DNA of 18,734 bases from JANQQZ01 sp039187315 (GTDB taxonomy: Bacteria > Planctomycetota > Phycisphaerae > Phycisphaerales > UBA1924): positions 1-18,734 of the forward strand of contig JBCCZQ010000060.1 in NCBI GenBank assembly GCA_039187315.1, in the 5' to 3' direction. The position numbers were made by a program, and so were the translations under genes. How positions within the stretch are numbered: position 1 is the stretch's first letter; each line of letters starts with the position of its first letter. This document shows positions 1 to 5,242 of this stretch, in pieces. The notes beneath the pieces were generated by a model. The model ran no database searches and had not been told where the DNA came from. It worked only from the letters and a program-made list of their open reading frames with translations.

Positions 1-62
1 AGCACCTCCGCTTCGCGGAGCTTGTTGATGATCTGCTCCGCCGAATGCCTGATCCGTGCCAT
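1..62 (-). CDS. IS3-family transposase OrfA, N-terminal 20 codons
   Basis: The minus-strand reading from ATG at 62 gives MARIRHSAEQIINKLREAEV, the conserved N-terminus of IS3-family OrfA proteins (compare the family pattern K-R-[KRH]-x-[ST]-x-E-Q-I-I-x-K-L-R-E-A-E-V). OrfA carries the helix-turn-helix that binds the element's ends; in intact elements it is joined to OrfB, the DDE catalytic part, by programmed frameshifting. Only the first 20 codons lie in the window, so whether the gene is intact cannot be judged. Confidence 0.82.
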   Translation of the reverse strand, partial: MARIRHSAEQIINKLREAEV

Positions 63-119
63 GAAATCCCGCCTTCCCAGATGCGTCCTCGCCGCCGCAT
101 TGTCGCATAACGGCTGGAC

Positions 120-140
120 TAGGTTCTGGGGGGCAGGTCA
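120..140. repeat. Terminal inverted repeat of the IS3-family element
   Basis: The sequence ending ...GGGGGGCAGGTCA at 140 is, on the minus strand, a TGACCTGCCCCCC terminus. IS3-family elements end in TG...CA and this type begins TGA-CTGCCCC. The outer edge is placed at 140 by this motif; the partner repeat lies outside the window, so the inner limit is approximate. Confidence 0.65.
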
Positions 141-145
141 AGTGG

Positions 146-211
146 TTGGCAACGATCGCGGTACGGCACGGAGCCACGGTGGATGAGCTCGCGGAAACGT
201 GTTATCCACAT
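146..211 (+). pseudogene. Fragment resembling the C-terminal dimerisation domain of a dihydrolipoamide dehydrogenase-type flavoprotein
   Basis: Immediately after the insertion-sequence end, the plus-strand frame reads LATIAVRHGATVDELAETCYPH. This resembles the segment of dihydrolipoamide dehydrogenase-like proteins that reads [AS]-x-[LE]-A-x-x-x-x-A-[ST]-x-[ED]-[DE]-[LI]-A-x-T-x-x-x-H-P before the conserved PTxSEA. The similarity stops at the histidine: the expected PT-x-SE does not follow, and the frame then runs to 403 with no recognisable domain. The insertion sequence removes everything upstream, so this is a remnant of about 20 codons, bounded on the left by the element and on the right by a loss or junction. 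The match is short and from memory of the family. Confidence 0.45.
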
Positions 212-459
212 GACATTGGCTTTTCTGGATCACCCGTTGCTACGTATCGGTCGTTGCAGGAGAAGTACCGAGCACTCCGCGATCACGAGCTCACTGAATT
301 CCGCGAGGTCGGGCATCGAGGAGTAGCACGGACTTCACAGATGATTGGCGATGAAGAAGCGCGTGAAAGGCACTCGAGAGTGTACGGTCGAAGACGGTCG
401 TAGCCAACGTGCGCGGTGTTACCCCTGTCATGAGTGTTGTTGGCGACAGTGGGTGTTGG
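212..459. other. Unassigned spacer between flavoprotein remnant and integrase
   Basis: An open frame continues from the remnant to a stop at 403 (SPVATYRSLQEKYRALRDHE...). It shows no domain I recognise, has no start of its own with a convincing ribosome site, and is probably chance readthrough. The 3' part carries the inverted repeat reported separately. No tRNA gene is visible here. Because the stretch adjoins the 3' end of an integrase gene, it is a likely place for one element boundary. Confidence 0.4.
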
Positions 460-464
460 CTACG
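399..464. repeat. 10-bp perfect inverted repeat at the 3' end of the integrase gene
   Basis: CGTAGCCAAC at 399-408 and GTTGGCTACG at 455-464 are exact reverse complements, 46 bases apart. The right arm covers the integrase stop codon (460-462). A related GTTGGCGAC lies at 439-447 in the same orientation as the right arm, and a GTTGGCAAC at 145-153. A weaker stem (CTGTC/GACAG) lies inside. This could be recombinase core-type binding sites or a terminator-like structure; no T-tract supports the latter. Confidence 0.5.
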
Positions 465-1638
465 GGCTGAGCACGCTGTTCAGTGCGTCGGCAACATCTG
501 CCAGAAAGTCGGGCGAGTGCTTCGCGTATCGCTCAGTCGTCCGCAGCTCCGAGTGTCCCAGCATTCCCGCGATCTGCCGCAGCGGCACCCCCGCGGCGGC
601 GGCGAGCGTTGCTCCGGTGTGCCGGAGCGTGTAAGGCGTGACATCCTTCAGGTTTGCCCGCTTCGCCGCCTTGCGAAAGGCGATGCGGACGCACTTTACC
701 GGTTGGCCTTTCCACTCGATGATGTGACCAGAGGCGGAGTTCTCGATCGCTCGATGCAGATGCGGTCGCAGCGTTGCCGTGATGGGCACCACCGGACGCC
801 GCTTCTGGCTCTGGACCGTTCCCGGTGGCAGGAAGTTGATGCGGTTGCGTTCCAGGTCGATCTGGCCCGCTGTGAGTTCGAGCACGGCTCCGGGCCGTTG
901 CATGGTGTGTGTGGCCAAGAGCGTGAAGAGCCACAGATGCGGTGTCTGCTTGCACTCGGCCAGTAGCCTCTGAAACTCCCGCGGCGTCAGGTACCGCTCA
1001 CGCGGCGGCGGTTCGCGGAGATCCATGATGTAAGGCACTTCGCGGAGCCGTCCGTGCCGGCGGGCGTAGCTCAAGGCCGCCCGAAGCACTCCGAGCTCGC
1101 GTCGGATCGTGCCGTCGGAGACGCCGTGCTCGGTGTGCCGTGTGTCTCGGCGACGCCAGGACACGTACCGCTCCTGGGCCTCCAGCGTCAACTCGCCGAC
1201 GTATACGAGATCCTCGCCTTCGAAGAAGAGCGTCCAGTGTTTGAGGGCGTTTACGCCCGCCCCGCGGCTCGGCTTGAAGGCCAGGCCGTGCTCCACGTAG
1301 TCAGCGAGCACATCCAGCAGGCAGAGGCTGTCATCGTGGGCGACGGTCTTCTGAAGTCTGGCATCGACGAACGCCTTCAGTCGCTGGAAGGCATCATCGC
1401 GATCGCCCGTGCCCGTTGACTCGCGGCGGACCTTGCCGACGCTCTCGACATACCAGTAGATGTAGTAATGGGGGGTGTCGGGTCGTTTGACGAGCTTGTA
1501 GCCCTGGTAGGTATCGATGGTCTCGTAGAACAAGGGGCCTCTCTTGATTCGGGTGGAGGGGGTTGCAGAGCGTCGCCACTGCCCCGTCGTGTTACTGTGC
1601 CGGGATCCAGTGAGGATGCGGTAGACCTGCGAGCACAT
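460..1638 (-). CDS. Tyrosine recombinase / phage-type integrase
   Basis: This 392-residue protein is a site-specific recombinase of the lambda-integrase family, expected to integrate and excise the element it sits in by breaking DNA with a tyrosine. An N-terminal SAM-like core-binding part (roughly residues 100-200, with GTIRRELGVLRAALSYARRHG) precedes the catalytic domain. Catalytic candidates are Arg248 in HTMQRPGA, Lys279 in the SQKRRPVV turn, Arg339 in PYTLRHTGAT, His362 in MLGHS and the nucleophile Tyr371 in TTERYAKH. The usual histidine of HxxR is replaced by Tyr336. The ATG at 1638 overlaps the upstream regulator gene by 47 bases; no better in-frame start is seen, but the first ~30 residues are low-complexity and the true start could be later. 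Length is normal for the family. Confidence 0.93.
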   Translation of the reverse strand: MCSQVYRILTGSRHSNTTGQWRRSATPSTRIKRGPLFYETIDTYQGYKLVKRPDTPHYYIYWYVESVGKVRRESTGTGDRDDAFQRLKAFVDARLQKTVAHDDSLCLLDVLADYVEHGLAFKPSRGAGVNALKHWTLFFEGEDLVYVGELTLEAQERYVSWRRRDTRHTEHGVSDGTIRRELGVLRAALSYARRHGRLREVPYIMDLREPPPRERYLTPREFQRLLAECKQTPHLWLFTLLATHTMQRPGAVLELTAGQIDLERNRINFLPPGTVQSQKRRPVVPITATLRPHLHRAIENSASGHIIEWKGQPVKCVRIAFRKAAKRANLKDVTPYTLRHTGATLAAAAGVPLRQIAGMLGHSELRTTERYAKHSPDFLADVADALNSVLSP

Positions 1639-1882
1639 CCGAGGGTGTTAGCCCGTACAGCGGTGCTATCAGGTGCAGCCGGATCGCCGGGAAGTACAGC
1701 TGGCCCGACTCCTGGATCGTCAGCTGTTCGTCGCACAGGCCGGTCAGCGCTGCGATCTCCTCGATGGTCAGATCGGCGCCCTCCCTGGCCGCCCTTAGCC
1801 TGCGGGCCAGCATCTGGTTGAGTGTCGCTTCGACTGTGTGCATGCTCTCTTGAGAGATTTCGCGTGCGGTTGGCTTGGTCAT
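1592..1882 (-). CDS. Small XRE-like helix-turn-helix protein
   Basis: A 96-residue protein starting MTKPTAREISQES. Residues ~24-85 (LARRLRAAREGADLTIEEIAALTG ... PLYGLTPSDVL) have the rhythm of a Cro/CI-type five-helix DNA-binding domain, with LTIEEIAALTG as the likely recognition helix-turn-helix. The start at 1882 is preferred over upstream in-frame codons because AAGGAG precedes it by 8 bases. The gene overlaps the integrase start by 47 bases, so the two are probably co-transcribed and translationally coupled. A role as excision-directionality factor or integrase regulator is inferred from position only. The ribosome site lies in the loop of a perfect inverted repeat, described separately. 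Confidence 0.75.
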   Translation of the reverse strand: MTKPTAREISQESMHTVEATLNQMLARRLRAAREGADLTIEEIAALTGLCDEQLTIQESGQLYFPAIRLHLIAPLYGLTPSDVLAGLPHPHWIPAQ

Positions 1883-1909
1883 GGTCAGTACTCCTTTCGT
1901 TCTGACCAT
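1881..1909 (-). promoter_or_regulatory. Hairpin enclosing the ribosome site and start codon of the XRE-like gene
   Basis: On the minus strand, ATGGTCAG and CTGACCAT are exact 8-bp complements separated by the 13-base loop AACGAAAGGAGTA. The loop holds the Shine-Dalgarno sequence AAGGAG, and the last two bases of the second arm are the A and T of the start codon (1882-1881). As RNA this would be a compact stem-loop masking the start; as DNA it could be a regulator operator. The pairing is seen directly; the regulatory role is inferred. Confidence 0.55.
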
Positions 1910-1999
1910 CAAGCGCGCGCTCCGAGTCGTTCGGCAACGGATTTGTGCCGCCCTGACGATCGAATCCACTCGACTGTGGCGCAGAATCCGCGCGCCGCC

Positions 2000-2509
2000 T
2001 CATGAATCCCTCCGGTGCACACCGGGGTAGGGGATCGGCGGTTCGCCCTTGGCCTCAAGCACCCGATTCGCCTCGGCGACCACCCGCCGGGCGTCGGAGA
2101 GCCGTCCATCGAGCAGAAACATCCCACGTTTGGTGAATCGAGTACGCCCCTTGAGCACCTCCATCGCCCGGGTTACCGGGTCGGAGAGGTGGTCGCCTTC
2201 GCGCGGACGCCGGAGCATGGACTCGTACGCCGCGTCCTGCCGCTCGCCCCGCGACCACGGGAAGACGAGCTTTGGGTCGCCCTTCGCGTCGGTGACCACC
2301 TCGGCGCACTTCGGAGGGCTTGTGTCCAAGAAGTCGGCCAATGTGACCTGCTCCTCGGTGATCTCTAGGATCAGCTGGATGAGTTCCAGGGAAGGCGTAC
2401 GGTCTCCCGTCAGGTACCTCATCACCGTGCTGCGTTGTTTGACGCCGAGCATCCTTCGGAGCTGCTCGGGCGTCATGCTGCGTGCGTGCAGCCAGTCTGC
2501 GAGTTTCAT
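2000..2509 (-). CDS. Helix-turn-helix repressor-like regulator
   Basis: A 169-residue protein starting MKLADWLHARSMTPEQLRRMLGV. Residues ~1-55 form a Cro/CI-type HTH (SMTPEQLRRMLGVKQRSTVMRYLTGDRTPS), followed by LELIQLILEITEEQVTLADF, a common end of such domains. The remaining ~110 residues are charged, with no domain I recognise. The start at 2509 is chosen because the HTH begins directly after it and the 30 residues possible upstream look non-coding; no strong Shine-Dalgarno is seen. It lies 117 bases upstream of the small XRE-like gene on the same strand and divergent from the coupling ATPase gene, the usual place for a repressor keeping mobile-element genes off. That role is inferred. Confidence 0.72.
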   Translation of the reverse strand: MKLADWLHARSMTPEQLRRMLGVKQRSTVMRYLTGDRTPSLELIQLILEITEEQVTLADFLDTSPPKCAEVVTDAKGDPKLVFPWSRGERQDAAYESMLRRPREGDHLSDPVTRAMEVLKGRTRFTKRGMFLLDGRLSDARRVVAEANRVLEAKGEPPIPYPGVHRRDS

Positions 2510-2594
2510 ACAGGCAGCGTCATAGCGCACGCCGGACGCGAGTTGAATCGCTTGTTGCCAACCGGGAGTTGTAATCACACGATGGTGCACGCAT

Positions 2595-2622
2595 CCCATA
2601 CGGGGGTCTATTCCTCAGTCAA
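2595..2622 (-). promoter_or_regulatory. Candidate sigma-70-like promoter for the repressor-like gene
   Basis: On the minus strand TTGACT (2622-2617) is followed after 16 bases by TATGGG (2600-2595), about 85 bases upstream of the repressor-like start at 2509. The -35 box is close to consensus and the -10 box is weak, so this is a tentative call. It lies between the second and third GAGTTG repeats, which could therefore act as operators. Confidence 0.35.
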
Positions 2623-2798
2623 AGTTTTGTGAGTTGCATGAGGCAAACGCGGTCGTGCTCTCGTAACTAAGAATGAGATCCGTTCACGCGGCCCGAACCG
2701 AGCGCCGCGGTGCAACACAGGCGCCAGCCGTCAGACGCCAACCGAATTCGTGCCGTCCACCGTGCCGTTGTACCACGGGGTCGCTATCAAGCCCACCG

Positions 2799-2811
2799 CT
2801 CCGGACCGGAG
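2799..2811. promoter_or_regulatory. Palindrome covering the ribosome site of the coupling ATPase
   Basis: CTCCGGACCGGAG is a perfect 13-base palindrome whose right arm supplies the GGAG of the Shine-Dalgarno GGAGG (2808-2812), eight bases before ATG at 2821. In RNA, CTCC could pair with GGAG across a five-base loop, with CAC/GTG adding to the stem after a bulge. It could also be a protein operator. Confidence 0.4.
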
Positions 2812-2820
2812 GTGTTGGTA

Positions 2821-4341
2821 ATGGGATGGTTTGCGCGCACTCTGAAAGGGAACGATCCCAAGGATGAGATTTCTTGGGACGACCGTCTCGCGGTTGCCGG
2901 CTTCTCTCCGAAAGACCCGTGGACGCTCGGGGACGCCTACGAGGGGACCGTCGTCTTCGGAGCGACCGGCGCCGGCAAGACCTCGGGACCCGGGGCGTAC
3001 ATCGCCAACGGCCTGCTCCGGCTGGGGCTCGGCGGCCTGATCCTGACGGTGAAGCCCGACGAGGCCGACGCCTGGGAGGATCGGGCTCAAGCGCTCGGTC
3101 GTGGCGACGATGTCCGCCGCGTCCGTCCCGGGGGTAAGTATTGCTTCAACTTCATGGCCTACGCGAGCGTCCGCCCGCACGCGCAGGTGGGTCTGGCGGA
3201 CAACATCGCCGACCTCATCGCGACGCTTGGCGGCATCACAGGCGACTCCGCGACCGACGCTTCGACGAAGGATCCCTATTGGGACAACGCGCTCAAGCAA
3301 CTCGTACGCAATCTCGTGACCGCGCTGTTTATCGCCAATGGACGCGTCACTCTCGATGAGGTGATGTCGCTGGTCGCCGAGCTGCCTCAGTATCCCGAAC
3401 AAGTCGGCGATCCGGAGTGGCGGGAGCGGTCCGCGGCGGGGCGGCTGTTTCAACGTCTGCACACGATGGACCTCACCCCGACGCAGCGTCGCGACGCGGA
3501 CGTGTCAGCTCAGTATCTGCTCGGAGAGTTCCCTGCTCTGGATGAACGCACGAGCAGCAGCATCGTCTCGACGCTGACAACCCTGGTGGATCCCTTCCGC
3601 CGCGGGCCTGCCCACGAGCTGTTCTGCACGGGCTGCACCGTCTTTCCGGAGCTCTGCCGCCTCGGTGCGATCATCATCTTGGACCTCGACCTCAAGACGT
3701 ACCAGGCCTTCGGCCGTACGGCACAGGTCATCTTCAAGTGGTTCTTCCAGCAGGACATGGAGCGGACGAAGTCGGCTGATGATGCGTCGCCGGTGTTTCT
3801 GTATGCGGACGAGGCGCAGGAGTTCCTGACGCGCGATGACAAACGCTTCCAGGCCACAGCCCGCTCGGCCCGGGTCGCCACCGTCTATCTCACCCAGAAC
3901 ATCCCGGCCCTGCAGGCTCGACTCGGCGGCGAGGCGGAGGTGCACGGGCTGCTGGGCAACATGCAGACCAAGATCTTCTGCCAGAACGCCGACCCCACCA
4001 CAAACAAGTACGCCGAGCAGCTCTTCGGCGAGCGGGACCGGATGAGCCGGTCGATCAACATGAGCACGAACCAGGGCGCGCCGGCCGGTCCGGATCAGCG
4101 TGCCCAGCAGGGCGGCAACCAGGGATTCGGTCTGAGCGAGGCGCGCGAGCCTCTGGTGCGGGCCGAAGCGCTGACCCTTCTCGCGAAGGGTGGGCGATCC
4201 AACAAGTTCCGGGTCGGCACTTGGGTGTTCCAGGGCGGTCGTGTGTGGAGAAGCACCGGCCTGCCCGCCATGCACGTGGGGTTCGACCAGCGAGGGACAG
4301 CGCGTAGATCTTCGAAGAAACGAGATTCGTCGAAGAAATGA
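2821..4341 (+). CDS. VirD4/TraG-like coupling-protein ATPase, soluble form
   Basis: A 506-residue RecA/FtsK-type motor related to the coupling proteins that deliver DNA or protein substrates to conjugation channels. The Walker A motif is GATGAGKT (residues 47-54) and Walker B is VFLYADEAQ (325-333, Asp330/Glu331). A TraG/VirD4 C-terminal-type region follows, with a sensor-like glutamine in TVYLTQN (Gln360) and the family-like stretch GNMQTKIFCQNADPTTNKYA. The all-alpha part between the Walker motifs is present. No N-terminal membrane helices are seen, unlike typical VirD4 (~600 residues), and the C-terminus is Lys/Arg rich. ATG 2821 is chosen because GGAGG lies 8 bases upstream and the Walker region begins soon after. 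The next gene encodes a membrane protein that may supply the missing anchor. No relaxase is nearby. Confidence 0.85.
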   Translation: MGWFARTLKGNDPKDEISWDDRLAVAGFSPKDPWTLGDAYEGTVVFGATGAGKTSGPGAYIANGLLRLGLGGLILTVKPDEADAWEDRAQALGRGDDVRRVRPGGKYCFNFMAYASVRPHAQVGLADNIADLIATLGGITGDSATDASTKDPYWDNALKQLVRNLVTALFIANGRVTLDEVMSLVAELPQYPEQVGDPEWRERSAAGRLFQRLHTMDLTPTQRRDADVSAQYLLGEFPALDERTSSSIVSTLTTLVDPFRRGPAHELFCTGCTVFPELCRLGAIIILDLDLKTYQAFGRTAQVIFKWFFQQDMERTKSADDASPVFLYADEAQEFLTRDDKRFQATARSARVATVYLTQNIPALQARLGGEAEVHGLLGNMQTKIFCQNADPTTNKYAEQLFGERDRMSRSINMSTNQGAPAGPDQRAQQGGNQGFGLSEAREPLVRAEALTLLAKGGRSNKFRVGTWVFQGGRVWRSTGLPAMHVGFDQRGTARRSSKKRDSSKK

Positions 4342-4352
4342 GGAGCAACGCC

Positions 4353-5018
4353 ATGAACCAGCAGGGCGGGTACTTCGAGCATAAGCAGCGGCTGGAGCGT
4401 AACACCAGGGAGGCGTGGACGATCGGGCGTACGATCGTCGGTCTCATCTCGCTGATCATCGTGGCGACGGGCCGGCTGGCCGAGCCCCTGTGCTGCTACC
4501 GCATGGGCGGGAAGCACAACGCTTATCACGCTGTGGTCGCCGCGTTGGTGTTCTTCATCGGGCCGGTGGTCTACATGCAGAACGAGCCCCTCGACTCCGG
4601 CGGCTGGGCGGTGGTCTGGCTGCTGACCGCGTACATGCTGCACGTCGCGGCGATGCTGCTGGAGTCGTTCGTGCGTGTGTGCGCCGGTGGGCCGCGGGTG
4701 CATTCTTGGGACCTGGGTCGTCCGTGGCCGTGGTTCGAGGCGGTGGGGTGGATCATGCTCAAGATCCCGGTCGTCAAGCTGTTCGTCCCCGACCGGCGGG
4801 TGTTCATGGTGCTGCTGTTCCCAATCGGCTTGGCGGGCGCGCACACGCTGGTGTGGTGGCGCACCGACGTTTCGGCGTGGTGGATCCAGGGCGTCGTGGT
4901 CAGCGGCTCGTATCTGCTCTGGCAACTCACACTGTTGTTCGAGGCGTCTAAGCGCAGCCAGGAGCGCCGCGATCAAGAGATCATGGCCGCGGCCATGCAG
5001 CGGAGGGTGGGGCGCTGA
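4353..5018 (+). CDS. Polytopic membrane protein paired with the coupling ATPase
   Basis: A 221-residue protein with about five or six hydrophobic segments (approximately residues 25-46, 57-76, 83-105, 123-141, 148-166 and 175-197) and a charged C-terminal tail (EASKRSQERRDQE) likely to be cytoplasmic. I recognise no family. The ATG at 4353 is preferred because GAGGAG (4340-4345) precedes it by 7 bases; an alternative ATG at 4338 overlaps the ATPase stop as ATGA and would add five residues. Either way the gene is translationally linked to the ATPase. A partner or membrane anchor for the soluble ATPase is the natural inference from operon structure. It is the last recognised gene of the integrase-linked region. 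Confidence 0.75.
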   Translation: MNQQGGYFEHKQRLERNTREAWTIGRTIVGLISLIIVATGRLAEPLCCYRMGGKHNAYHAVVAALVFFIGPVVYMQNEPLDSGGWAVVWLLTAYMLHVAAMLLESFVRVCAGGPRVHSWDLGRPWPWFEAVGWIMLKIPVVKLFVPDRRVFMVLLFPIGLAGAHTLVWWRTDVSAWWIQGVVVSGSYLLWQLTLLFEASKRSQERRDQEIMAAAMQRRVGR

Positions 5019-5113
5019 TTCAGCGGGATACAAGTCACGGGTCACGCGTCATCGAGTTGTTGCGCTGGTACACGTATCCGGGTCCATTTGTATGCAGATG
5101 GGTCTTAGGTGAA

Positions 5114-5128
5114 TCCACTATTAGTGGA
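5114..5128. repeat. Perfect 15-base palindrome in the convergent spacer
   Basis: TCCACTATTAGTGGA has 7-bp arms around one central base. It lies 96 bases after the membrane-protein gene and 115 bases after (downstream of) the convergent protease gene. It has no T-tract, so a protein-binding or recombination site is as likely as a terminator. Confidence 0.45.
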
Positions 5129-5170
5129 GGGCTCGGTCATAACGCAGTCCGGAGTATTGCGTAAGGACAG

Positions 5171-5189
5171 GCAATGCCGGAACCATTGC
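5171..5189. terminator. Possible stem-loop between convergent genes
   Basis: GCAATG (5171-5176) pairs exactly with CATTGC (5184-5189) around a 7-base loop. Its place between two convergent genes fits a bidirectional terminator, but the stem is short, not GC-rich and has no adjacent T run. The rest of spacer 5019-5242 shows nothing else I can name. Confidence 0.25.
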
Positions 5190-5242
5190 GCTGCGCATCT
5201 TCGGCCGAGCTCGGATAGCGGGGCCATCTGCAAGCGCGCATC

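Larger units (their letters stand above)
1..140 (-). mobile_element. Partial IS3-family insertion sequence, one end
   Basis: Read on the minus strand, this stretch begins at 140 with TGACCTGCCCCCCAGAACC, an end typical in style of the IS407 group of IS3 elements. About 78 bases further in, the start of an orfA-type transposase gene runs off the window edge. Terminus, short leader and orfA start are in the expected order, so this is one end of an element whose body lies to the left of position 1. The opposite end and the target duplication cannot be seen. Confidence 0.8.
2510..2820. other. Divergent control region between the repressor-like gene and the coupling ATPase
   Basis: This 311-base spacer separates minus-strand regulators from the plus-strand ATPase operon. 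It contains three related direct repeats: GAGTTGAATC at 2540-2549, GAGTTGTAATC at 2566-2576 and GAGTTGCAT at 2631-2639. It also holds a short palindrome GTTGCCAAC at 2554-2562, a candidate minus-strand promoter, and a palindrome at the ATPase ribosome site. The open frame upstream of 2821 has no credible start. No clear plus-strand promoter was found. Confidence 0.5.

Noticed and set aside
1377..2003. Minus-strand open frame of 208 codons
   Set aside because: Out of frame with the integrase and XRE-like genes it overlaps; no domain.
2731..4275. Two minus-strand frames opposite the coupling ATPase
   Set aside because: Both are shadows of a gene with intact Walker motifs.
4095..5045. Minus-strand open frame of 316 codons
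   Set aside because: Antisense to the ATPase end and membrane-protein gene; the His/Pro/Arg-rich translation looks non-coding.
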